Of a stretch of DNA of 64,000 bases, positions 56,635 through 64,000 are shown in pieces. A model generated the notes under the pieces. The model ran no database searches. It was not told the DNA's origin and worked only from the letters and a program-made list of their open reading frames with translations. Each line of letters begins with the position of its first letter. The stretch's first letter is position 1. The position numbers and the translations under genes were made by a program. Source of the stretch: Parvibaculum sp. (GTDB taxonomy: Bacteria > Pseudomonadota > Alphaproteobacteria > Parvibaculales > Parvibaculaceae); the NCBI RefSeq assembly GCF_019635935.1, contig NZ_JAHBYN010000001.1:744001-808000 (forward strand), written 5' to 3'.

Positions 56635-58187
56635 GGCGCCACCGGCTCGGCGGTGAAGGCCGAAAGCGCGGTCTGGAGATTGCTCTCGGCGTCGATCAGG
56701 AAGATGCCGGAGGTGACGATCTCCTCGCCGGCGGCCAGACCCTCCATGATCTCGACATCGGCGCCGGCGTGGGCGCCGAGGCGAACGTTGCGCGGTTCGA
56801 AAAGCCCGTCGCCGCGCGCGACGAAGACGATCTGGCGCGCGCCGTCGTCGATGACCGAGGCGGCCGGCACCGCGAGCGCCGGTTTATCGCCGACCGGTGC
56901 GCCGATATCGACGCGCACGAAATGGCCGAGCTTGAGGCGCCCGTCGGCGTTCGGCACGATGAGCCGGACCCGGCCCGAGCGGGTCGTCCTGTCGAGATCG
57001 GGATAGACGAAATCGACAATCGCTTCGCGCGTTTCGCCGGGCATGGCCGGCATCGACAATTGCGCGCGCTGGCCGGACCTGACGAGCGCGAGATCCTGTT
57101 CGGCGATTTCGGCCATCACCCAGAGCGCCGAGAGATCGGCGATCTTGAAGAGCGTGTCGCCGGCCGCAAAGCGCATGCCGTCGAGCGAGGGTTTTTCGAT
57201 GACGGTGCCGCCGAGCGGCGCCTCGAAGGTCACCACCCGCGCCGGCGCGCGCGTGCGCGCCATTTCGGCAATGGTGGCGCTCGAAATGCCGAAGAGGCGG
57301 AGGTTCTGCGCGGCGCGCTCGACATCGCGGCCGCCGCGCGCGAGCGCCGAGAGATAGTCGGCCTGTTTGCGCAACAGCATGTCGCTTTCGATCCAGGCCG
57401 TCATCAGCGGCGCGCCGGCCGCCACCGTGCCGCCGGTGGTGCGGACATCGAGACGTTCGACAAATCCGTCGAAGCGCGCCGTCACCAGCGCGACGCGGGC
57501 TTCGTCCACTGTAACGATGCCAGCGCCGCGGATCATGCGGACGAGGTCACGGCGTTCGACCGCCACCGTCCTGACGCCGGCAAGCTGCGTCTTTTCCGGG
57601 CTGATACGGACGGTCCCCCCGGGGCCTGCCAACTCGTCCTCATAGACGGGTATGTAGTCCATCCCCATCGAATCCTTTTTCGGCACCGGCGATATGTCGG
57701 GCAGGCCCATCGGGTGGCGGTAGTAGCGTATCTTGCGCTCCCCTGCCGCTGGCGCGGCAGGGGTTGCATCGGCCCTTCTTTCGACGGCCGTGTAGATGAC
57801 GATGCCCTTGACGGGCTCCGCCACACCGTCGATTTCCGCTTCGATCGTGAGCGCCCATCGACCGGCCATCACGATTTTCGTTTCGAAAGCGACGACATCC
57901 GGCGCGTCGGCCGCAACCGGCGTCAGCGGTGTGTCCATCATCGCCATGCCGTCGGGCCCCATATCGAGCCGCGTCGAGACGATGTTTATGTTTCCGGCCG
58001 GCACAGGCGTGCCGCTCGGGTCAAGCAGCCGGACCTCGATCCGAACGCGCGCGCCGACCGGTATTTCCTCCGAAACGGCCTCGAACTTGTAGGTCTGAGA
58101 TTGGGCGCCGGCGATGCTCCATATGCCGGCCATCGCCACGACGGCGACAAGCACGGCAATCGCGGACGCTCTGGGCAAGCGAACCAT
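56631..58187 (-). CDS. cusB: CusB-type periplasmic adaptor with FixH-like N-terminal domain
   Basis: A 518-residue membrane-fusion protein. A signal/anchor (about 8-28) is followed by a FixH/YtkA-like beta domain (about 30-150, with Met-rich DMGPDGMAMMDTPL), then a degenerate heavy-metal-binding segment (YYRHPMGLPDISPVPKKDSM, DYIPVYED) around 170-195, then the CusB/HlyD core with a helical hairpin, barrel and membrane-proximal domain. AGGAG precedes ATG 58187. The N-terminal domain is an addition to standard CusB. It hands metal to CusA. Confidence 0.88.
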   Translation of the reverse strand: MVRLPRASAIAVLVAVVAMAGIWSIAGAQSQTYKFEAVSEEIPVGARVRIEVRLLDPSGTPVPAGNINIVSTRLDMGPDGMAMMDTPLTPVAADAPDVVAFETKIVMAGRWALTIEAEIDGVAEPVKGIVIYTAVERRADATPAAPAAGERKIRYYRHPMGLPDISPVPKKDSMGMDYIPVYEDELAGPGGTVRISPEKTQLAGVRTVAVERRDLVRMIRGAGIVTVDEARVALVTARFDGFVERLDVRTTGGTVAAGAPLMTAWIESDMLLRKQADYLSALARGGRDVERAAQNLRLFGISSATIAEMARTRAPARVVTFEAPLGGTVIEKPSLDGMRFAAGDTLFKIADLSALWVMAEIAEQDLALVRSGQRAQLSMPAMPGETREAIVDFVYPDLDRTTRSGRVRLIVPNADGRLKLGHFVRVDIGAPVGDKPALAVPAASVIDDGARQIVFVARGDGLFEPRNVRLGAHAGADVEIMEGLAAGEEIVTSGIFLIDAESNLQTALSAFTAEPVAP

Positions 58188-58248
58188 AGGACTCTCCTGA
58201 AACTGGTGTGACAGTTGACGCGCAACGGGAATGCCGCGCGCCGTTGCG

Positions 58249-58653
58249 TCACACCGCTCTGGGAGGCCGTCGCAAGGGAGAGGGAGAAAGGTCGGCCCGG
58301 CCAATGTCCGGCGCGCGAACCGCTTCGATGGCGCGTTCGGCCAGGGCAAATCCGAACACCGCGGCGAGTTGAAGTGGCAGCTTGCCGCAGGCTGTCATGC
58401 AGAGCGCCGAGCTGTCGCAGGATTTCGTGTCAGCGTGGTCGCAATCGTCGCAGCAGGGCCCCGCCATATCGCCCACGCCATGCGCCATATGCGTCGTGGC
58501 GCCCTCATCGGCCATCGCGTAAGCCGAGGCCATCATATCGAGATCGGTCGCCGGCGCCGCCACCGTTGTCAGAAGAAACGCAACCACCAGCGCCGCCGCA
58601 AGCCAGTGGTGGCGGCGCTTTATGCTTCGGCAGCTGATGGACGTCCTCTTCAT
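58249..58653 (-). CDS. Cys/His/Met-rich exported small protein of the cus operon
   Basis: A 134-residue protein with an N-terminal hydrophobic segment (about 18-34, WLAAALVVAFLLTTV), then a mature part rich in possible metal ligands (AMADEGATTHMAHGVGDMAG, PCCDDCDHADTKSCDSSALC, MTACGK). The Cys/His/Met cluster fits copper binding or a DUF2946-like role. It ends 61 bases before the adaptor start and is likely first in the cus operon. Function inferred only from context. Confidence 0.65.
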   Translation of the reverse strand: MKRTSISCRSIKRRHHWLAAALVVAFLLTTVAAPATDLDMMASAYAMADEGATTHMAHGVGDMAGPCCDDCDHADTKSCDSSALCMTACGKLPLQLAAVFGFALAERAIEAVRAPDIGRADLSPSPLRRPPRAV

Positions 58654-58712
58654 GAAAACAGGCTAACACAGACATCTTTACGGAGGGCTACACAAAAAAG
58701 TCACTGAAAACA

Positions 58713-58754
58713 CCCCCTCCCAATCTCCGTCGGACGACGGGGGTTGGGAGGGGG
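58713..58754. terminator. Large GC-rich hairpin
   Basis: Arms CCCCCTCCCAA (58713-58723) and TTGGGAGGGGG (58744-58754) plus inner CCGTCG/CGACGG make a long stem. No strict T tract follows on either strand, although the minus strand has TTTTTT about 20 bases on. It lies between two minus-strand units and may terminate the upstream one (58934-60759). The remaining bases 58654-58933 hold no gene. Confidence 0.55.
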
Positions 58755-58933
58755 GCGTTCCACCATATTTGCGTATCGAAGCCGACGATTCAAAGTCTAC
58801 TTTTGGTTCGAAAGTAGATTCCAAGACATCGAATATAGCCAACCTACGATCTCATTGCCGCTCAGCTTGATGGCATTTTCGAAGCAACTGGTGTGCCGGA
58901 AGAAAACAAGTCGACTACATCGACGAAGAAACA

Positions 58934-59395
58934 TCAGCGTTTCTTCATCGTATGCCCTAGCCACCAGAAGGCCAGGCCGGGCAGGACGATCCACTGCGCG
59001 ACCGGGGAGAGGCCGGCGTCGAGGACGGGGATGACCGGCATCAGGTCGCGATAGGCCCATGAGGCGCGGATGACGATGTTGAGCCATTCGCTGAAGAGCG
59101 TGTAGACGAGGCCGATCGCGATGGTGGCGGCGGCGACGCGGCCGTAAGTTTGCGCCGGCCAGAAGCCGTTGCCGAAAAGGAGGAGCGCCGCCATGAGGGC
59201 TGCAAGCGCGATCAGGATGTCGCCGCCGGTGCAATGGAGCGCGGCGAAGACGATTTCGCGCGGTGTGCCGGTTTCCCAGAGCGTGTAGAGCGGCATATGC
59301 GCGAATTCCCAGGCAAGATTGCCGAGCGCCATCAGGGCGATGTAGCGCCGCAGGAAAGGGAGCCAGTCGTTTCGGCCGTTGTTCAACATCGGCAT
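58934..59395 (-). CDS. Four-helix membrane protein of unknown function
   Basis: A 153-residue protein starting MPMLNNGRNDWLPFLRRYIA, with four hydrophobic helices and conserved-looking polar spots (EFAHMPLYTLWETG, LHCTGGDILIA, FSEWLNIVIRASWAY). The longer frame upstream is shadow of the metallo-hydrolase gene, whose stop lies 5 bases before this start. Family not recognised. Confidence 0.7.
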   Translation of the reverse strand: MPMLNNGRNDWLPFLRRYIALMALGNLAWEFAHMPLYTLWETGTPREIVFAALHCTGGDILIALAALMAALLLFGNGFWPAQTYGRVAAATIAIGLVYTLFSEWLNIVIRASWAYRDLMPVIPVLDAGLSPVAQWIVLPGLAFWWLGHTMKKR

Positions 59396-59400
59396 CCGTC

Positions 59401-60759
59401 TCACAGCGTGAAGACCTGGTCCTGGCGCGGAACGGCGACGTTCCAGCCGAGCTCGCGGTCGATGCGGACGCGCAGGGCTTCTGAGGCATCGGGTTCGCCA
59501 TGAACGACGAAGGTCTGCTGCGGCGGGCGGCGGAGGGCGGAGAGCCAGCGCATGATCTCGTCGCCATCGGCATGGGCCGAGAGCATCGGCAGATCGGCGA
59601 TCTCGGCGCGCACCGGCACCCACTGCCCATGGATCTTCGTTTCGCGCGCGCCCTGCAGCATGGCGCGGCCGCGCGTGCCGGCGGCCTGAAAGCCGGAAAA
59701 GAGGATCGTGTGCTTGCGGTCCGTCGCGAAGGATTTCATGTGATGCAGGACGCGGCCGCCGGTCGCCATGCCGCTCGCCGAAATGACGATCTTCGGGTAG
59801 GCGTTGGCGGTGACCTCTTTCGAGTCGTCGACCTCGCGCACATAGGTCGCGATGTTGCAAACCTCCTTGCACAGAGGCGGCGAGAGGCGGTGATCGTCGA
59901 GATGGGCGCAAAGAAGCTCGCTCGCATTGATCGCCATCGGGCTGTCGAGATAGACCGGCACGTCGCGGAGGCGCCCGGCCTGTTTCAGCGCCCAGATGTA
60001 ATAGAGAAGCGACTGGGCGCGGCCGACCGCAAAGGCCGGGATCACCACCGTGCCGCCGCGCGCCACCGTGTTCTCGATCACGGCGCCGAGCTGCTCGATG
60101 GGATCGACCCCGCCATGCGCGCGATTTCCATAGGTCGATTCAACGACGACATAATCGGCCTCTGGCACCGGCTCGGGATCGACCATCACCGGGTCGTCAT
60201 AACGGCCGAGATCGCCGGAGAAGAGGATCTTCTTGCCGCCCCAGCCGATCTCGGCCGTGGCGGCGCCGAGAATGTGGCCGGCATGGCGGAAGGTCAGCGT
60301 GGCGCCGCCGGGCAGCGAAACGGGCTTGTGATATGGAACGGCAGTGAAGGCCTCGATTGCGCGCTCGGCGTCGCGGATGCCATAGAGCGGCAGGGCCGGC
60401 TTGTGCTTCGAATAGGCCTTGCGGTTGGCGTATTCGGCGTCCTTCTCCTGAATATGACCGCTGTCCTTCAGAATGAGGGCCGCCACTTCGCGCGTCGCGT
60501 CGGTCGCAAAGATGCGGCCGCGAAAGCCCTCGCGGACGATCTTCGGCAGATAGCCCGAATGATCGAGATGGGCGTGGGTGAGCACGATGGCGTCGATCGA
60601 GCGGGGATCGACCGGAAACGGCGCCCAGTTGAGTTCGCGCAGGTTCTTCAGCCCCTGGAACAGGCCGCAATCGACGAGGATGCGGTGGCCGTCCAGCGTC
60701 AGCAGATGTTTGGAGCCGGTGACGGTGCCCGCGCCGCCCAGCGAAGTCAGAGTGAACAT
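59401..60759 (-). CDS. MBL-fold/beta-CASP metallo-hydrolase (RNase J2/CPSF-73-like)
   Basis: A 452-residue beta-CASP nuclease-type protein: the metal motif LTHAHLDHSGYLPKI near 60, HAGHILGAATAEIG near 160, FSGDLGRYDDP near 180, then the beta-CASP cap, FAVGRAQSLLYYIW near 250, ISASGMATGGRVLHHMKSF near 320 and the C-terminal SAHADGDEIMRWL and VVHGEPDAS. Related proteins are RNA endonucleases or exonucleases; this group is often annotated as RNA-specificity metallo-hydrolase. It may be cotranscribed with the downstream membrane protein. Confidence 0.9.
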   Translation of the reverse strand: MFTLTSLGGAGTVTGSKHLLTLDGHRILVDCGLFQGLKNLRELNWAPFPVDPRSIDAIVLTHAHLDHSGYLPKIVREGFRGRIFATDATREVAALILKDSGHIQEKDAEYANRKAYSKHKPALPLYGIRDAERAIEAFTAVPYHKPVSLPGGATLTFRHAGHILGAATAEIGWGGKKILFSGDLGRYDDPVMVDPEPVPEADYVVVESTYGNRAHGGVDPIEQLGAVIENTVARGGTVVIPAFAVGRAQSLLYYIWALKQAGRLRDVPVYLDSPMAINASELLCAHLDDHRLSPPLCKEVCNIATYVREVDDSKEVTANAYPKIVISASGMATGGRVLHHMKSFATDRKHTILFSGFQAAGTRGRAMLQGARETKIHGQWVPVRAEIADLPMLSAHADGDEIMRWLSALRRPPQQTFVVHGEPDASEALRVRIDRELGWNVAVPRQDQVFTL

Positions 60760-60853
60760 GTGATGCTTTCTGTTGTTAGCGGCAGGCCCGAATGCCGGCC
60801 GCGTTTCCCCGTCCGGCTTGCGCCGGCATTCTCGTGTTCCCTACACACCGCGT

Positions 60854-62065
60854 TCAACGGACGACGCGCTCGGCAACCGCCGTGCCCTCTTCCACCCGGT
60901 CGCTCGGATGCAGCACAACCCGGTCGCCGGCTTCGAGGCCGCTGCGCACCTCGGCGACGCGATTGTTCCGCCGGCCGATTTCGACGGGCGTCGCCTGCGC
61001 GCGGCCGTCGCGGACCGCGTAAACGGCCCAGTTGTCGCCCTTGCGAAAGAGCGCCGCGACCGGAACGGCAACCGCCTCCTCGGCGCTCCATGCCGTCACG
61101 TGAACGACGACGTGGAAATCGTGCCCGAGCCGCGACCAGGTTTCCGGCGGATCGACAAAATCGATGACCGTGCGGACCCGCTGTTCCTCGATGCCCAGCG
61201 TCGAAATCTTGGTGAAGCCCGCGGGGTCGATGCGCGCCACCCTGCCCCGAACCGGCGCGCCGCCCCAACCGTCGATGCGCACCGCGGCGCCCGGTTCGAT
61301 CTGCACGGCATCGGTGGAGAGAAGGTCCGCCACCACTTCAAGATCGGCCGGGTCGCCGATCTCGATCAACGGTGCCCCGGCCTGAACGACCGACTCGCTT
61401 TCCTGAACGATCCGCAGGACGCGGCCACTAACCGGCGCGCGCAATTCGATGCGCCAATCGGAGTCATCCGACGCCGCGACCGCCAACGGGTCGCCCAAGC
61501 GCACCATGACGCTTGTCCGCTCGCTGCGTCTCACATCGAGTTGCGCCTTTGCGCTGGAGAGCGCGGCACTGCCGGTCTCGGCATCGAAGCGGGCCTTGTC
61601 CAGAGTCTTGGCCGAGATCACGCCCCTGCGCGCCAGTTCCTCGGCGCGGCGAAGCTCGTTCTGAGCGAAATCATGCGCGGCTTCGATGCGGTGGATTTCG
61701 TGTTCGGCGAGTTCGATGCCCGCTTCGGCGGCGACAAGCGCGGCCTGAAGTTCCTCGCGCGTGCGGGCATCGAGGAATGCCGGCGCCATGGGCTGCATCG
61801 CCACCACGATTGTTTCGTCGGCCGTGACTTCATCTCCGACATAGCGCGGCGTCCGCAAGACCTTGCCGGCGATCGGCGCCGAAACGGTGTAGACGTGGCG
61901 CACGCGGGTGCGGCCGGTGTCCTCGACCGTGACCTCCATGGGACCCCGGACAATTTCCGCCATGTCGACCGCGACCGGTTGCGGCCAGGCGAACCAGACG
62001 AGGAATGCGGCGGCCACCGCGACCGCAAGGCCCGCCATTATTCTCTTCAGCCCAATCGTCTGCAT
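60854..62065 (-). CDS. HlyD/MacA-type periplasmic adaptor of an ABC exporter
   Basis: A 403-residue adaptor with an N-terminal membrane anchor (about 8-27), a lipoyl/barrel region and a coiled-coil hairpin (about 105-190, ELQAALVAAEAGIELAEHEI), followed by beta domains (IEIGDPADLEVVADLLSTDA). It links an inner-membrane permease to the cell envelope. It starts 3 bases after the permease stop, so the two form one exporter unit. Confidence 0.85.
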   Translation of the reverse strand: MQTIGLKRIMAGLAVAVAAAFLVWFAWPQPVAVDMAEIVRGPMEVTVEDTGRTRVRHVYTVSAPIAGKVLRTPRYVGDEVTADETIVVAMQPMAPAFLDARTREELQAALVAAEAGIELAEHEIHRIEAAHDFAQNELRRAEELARRGVISAKTLDKARFDAETGSAALSSAKAQLDVRRSERTSVMVRLGDPLAVAASDDSDWRIELRAPVSGRVLRIVQESESVVQAGAPLIEIGDPADLEVVADLLSTDAVQIEPGAAVRIDGWGGAPVRGRVARIDPAGFTKISTLGIEEQRVRTVIDFVDPPETWSRLGHDFHVVVHVTAWSAEEAVAVPVAALFRKGDNWAVYAVRDGRAQATPVEIGRRNNRVAEVRSGLEAGDRVVLHPSDRVEEGTAVAERVVR

Positions 62066-62068
62066 GAT

Positions 62069-64000
62069 TCAATCCCGCGTTTTGAGTACGGCCACAAGAT
62101 CCAGCCTGTCGATCCGGCGGCGCATGACCAGCGCCGAGAGCGTGGCCGCGGCGAGCACGACCAGACTGGCAAAAACATAAGTCGCATTTTCGATGTTCAG
62201 CGGCGTGCGCATCAACTCGCCGGCCATGTTGGCATTGAGGAGCCGGGCGAGGCCGTAGCCGATCGCCCATCCGGGCGGCTGGGCGATGAGAACGATCAGC
62301 GCCAGTTCAAGCAGCAGAAAACGCAAGGCCTCGGCGCGTGAAAAGCCCAGGACACGAAGACTGGCCAGTTCGCGGGCTCGCTCCGAAAGCGATATCCGGG
62401 CGCTGTTGTAGACCACGCCGAAGGCGATGACGGCCGCAAGCCCGGTGTAGATCGCCGCCATGGTCGTCACGATCGTGACCATGGCCTCGCGGAAATTCGC
62501 CAGCGAAACGCGCTGCAGGGCGACGCCGCTGACGACCGGCATGACCTTCAGCGCGTCGTAGAGCGCGCCGAGCATGGTTGCGTCGAGGCTCAGATGGACG
62601 CCGTTCACCGTCGGCGCCTCGCGCATCAGACGCGACAGCGCATCGGCGTCCATCATGCCGCTGATGCCGAAATAATCCTCGACCCGCGCCGCGACCGGCA
62701 GCGAGACGGTTCGGCGCTGCCCTTCCAGAATGTCGATCTCGACAAAATCGCCGACACCGACACCGAGGACGGAGGCCAGCCAGTCCGAAATCGCCAGCCC
62801 CGTTTCGGGCAGGACGACGGGGCGCAGATCGACGTCGATGATGCGGCTCAGATCGGCGCTGCGCGTGCGGCCGCCGATCATCACGCGGCGCTCGATGCTG
62901 CCGTTGCGGATGCGCACGGGGACGCCGCGATAGGGCTCGGCGTCGAGGACGCCCGGCAGGCGCGCCATCTGGAGGACGGCGTTGCGGGGCCGCTTCTCGA
63001 CGAAGCTGACCGTTGCGTCCTGCCGGTCGGCCATGAAATAGGTGACTTCGACCAGTTCATCCATGGCGTCGTTGATGAAGAGCGAGACGATGAGGATGCC
63101 GGTGCTGAAGGCCATGCCGAGCACCGTCAGCGCGGCGCGCACCGGATGCTGGGTCACGTTGCGCAGCATCATCACGGAAGGTTGCGAAAGGACACCGCGA
63201 AAGGGAACACCTTGCGGCAGCAGGCGCCGGAAGCCCGGCGGCGATGGCGGCTGCATCGCGACGGCGGGCGCCAGCCCGACAATGTCGCGGAGCGAACGGG
63301 CGGCGCCGATGGTCGCGGCGGCGATGCTCAGCGCCGCGCCCGCCACGTAGATGTCCGGGCTCTTGATGAAGACCAGAAAGGGGAAGCGGTAATATTCGGC
63401 AAGGAGGCTCGTGATGTGGCCGCCGAGCCAGGTGCCGGCGACGCTGCCGATGGCGATGCCCGTCACGGCGATGGCAAGAACCAGCTTCAGATAATGTATG
63501 GCGACGGCCGCGTTTCCATAGCCGACCGCTTTCAGGAGGCCGATCTGCTCGCGTTCGAGCGCGACCAGCCGGCCGAGCGTGAGATTGACCAGGAAGGCGG
63601 TGAGGAGCAGGAAGATCGGCGGCAGCGTGCGGCTCATATTGCCGAGCATGTCGAGCGAGTGATCGAGAAAGGCGTGCGAGGTCTGGTTCTTGCGGCCATA
63701 GGACGCCGCGCCGCCATAGCGGTCGAGCAAGGCATCGAGCTGCTGGATGACCTCGCGTTCGGAGGCGTCGCGCGAGAGCTTGAGGCTGACGGCGGAAAAG
63801 GCGCCTTCGAGATCGTAGATGCCGGCAAGCGCCTTTTTCGACATCCAGACAATGCCGAAACGGCGGTCGTCGGGCATGCGGTCACCCGGCCCGATCGCGT
63901 AGACGAATTCCGGCGAGAGCGCGATGCCGACCACGGTCACCTCGCGCTTGCGGCCGTTCAGGATCGCCGAGAAGCGCGCGCCCGGCGTGAAGGCATGGGC
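62069..64000 (-). CDS. FtsX/MacB-type ABC transporter permease, partial
   Basis: The C-terminal 640 or so residues of a large permease; the frame stays open to the right edge, so the start lies outside. Two FtsX-type blocks of membrane helices are visible (GRLVALEREQIGLLKAVGYG and SLSERARELASLRVLGFSRA are the cytosolic signature segments) around large periplasmic domains. A duplicated FtsX architecture is typical of DevC/LolE-like exporters with an HlyD partner. The cognate ATPase gene is not in the window and is expected further right. Confidence 0.88.
   Translation of the reverse strand, partial: AHAFTPGARFSAILNGRKREVTVVGIALSPEFVYAIGPGDRMPDDRRFGIVWMSKKALAGIYDLEGAFSAVSLKLSRDASEREVIQQLDALLDRYGGAASYGRKNQTSHAFLDHSLDMLGNMSRTLPPIFLLLTAFLVNLTLGRLVALEREQIGLLKAVGYGNAAVAIHYLKLVLAIAVTGIAIGSVAGTWLGGHITSLLAEYYRFPFLVFIKSPDIYVAGAALSIAAATIGAARSLRDIVGLAPAVAMQPPSPPGFRRLLPQGVPFRGVLSQPSVMMLRNVTQHPVRAALTVLGMAFSTGILIVSLFINDAMDELVEVTYFMADRQDATVSFVEKRPRNAVLQMARLPGVLDAEPYRGVPVRIRNGSIERRVMIGGRTRSADLSRIIDVDLRPVVLPETGLAISDWLASVLGVGVGDFVEIDILEGQRRTVSLPVAARVEDYFGISGMMDADALSRLMREAPTVNGVHLSLDATMLGALYDALKVMPVVSGVALQRVSLANFREAMVTIVTTMAAIYTGLAAVIAFGVVYNSARISLSERARELASLRVLGFSRAEALRFLLLELALIVLIAQPPGWAIGYGLARLLNANMAGELMRTPLNIENATYVFASLVVLAAATLSALVMRRRIDRLDLVAVLKTRD

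Overview
The window comes from a GC-rich alphaproteobacterial chromosome. The evidence is an rodA-mrdA-mreDCB order, an hflK-hflC-DUF2065-degP block, ilvB-ilvN-ilvC, class III alcohol dehydrogenase, a thyA/folA pair and alphaproteobacterial-looking protein sequences. I cannot name the genus securely.

Layout. (1) Positions 1 to about 6,105 are the right end of an integrated phage-like element next to the 3' end of a tRNA-Lys(CTT) gene. It carries a phage recombination module (PD-(D/E)XK exonuclease, Sak4-like ATPase, SSB), an AlpA-type factor and a tyrosine integrase. (2) From 6,106 to about 33,891 is core chromosome: tRNA-Lys; the cell-shape cluster; a LysR regulator and cation antiporter with a four-unit Pho-box-like array between them; purT; a zinc-sensing ArsR/SmtB regulator with a CDF exporter and a perfect operator; a hydrolase, a globin and a racemase; ilvBNC; miaA/serB; the HflKC-DUF2065-DegP membrane quality-control block; mrp; SMP-30; adhC; a lipoprotein; and folA, a small membrane protein and the 3' end of thyA.

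(3) At about 33,892 thyA is cut exactly before its conserved Pro-Phe-Asn-Ile segment, and an accessory island begins. No thyA 5' part is seen to 64,000, so the island may run past the window. Its 34 to 51 kb part is a defense island. It holds an AbiEi-like/HipA fusion with twin auto-operators, a complete QatABCD operon, a standalone Shedu (SduA, DUF4263) nuclease, and a co-directional cluster of an XRE-type regulator, a small acidic protein, a Rad50-like zinc-hook ATPase and a fourth gene truncated by an IS1182-family element. I do not recognise this last cluster as a named system; it is the best candidate here for an undescribed one.

(4) After the IS come an AraC regulator and a fatty-acid-hydroxylase-type membrane enzyme. 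(5) From 53.5 kb to the end are metal and envelope functions: a Cu/Ag-type RND efflux operon (Cys/His-rich small protein, FixH-like/CusB adaptor, CusA), a membrane protein with a beta-CASP metallo-hydrolase, and an HlyD adaptor with an ABC permease that runs off the right edge. Whether this segment is island cargo or host backbone cannot be decided from the window.
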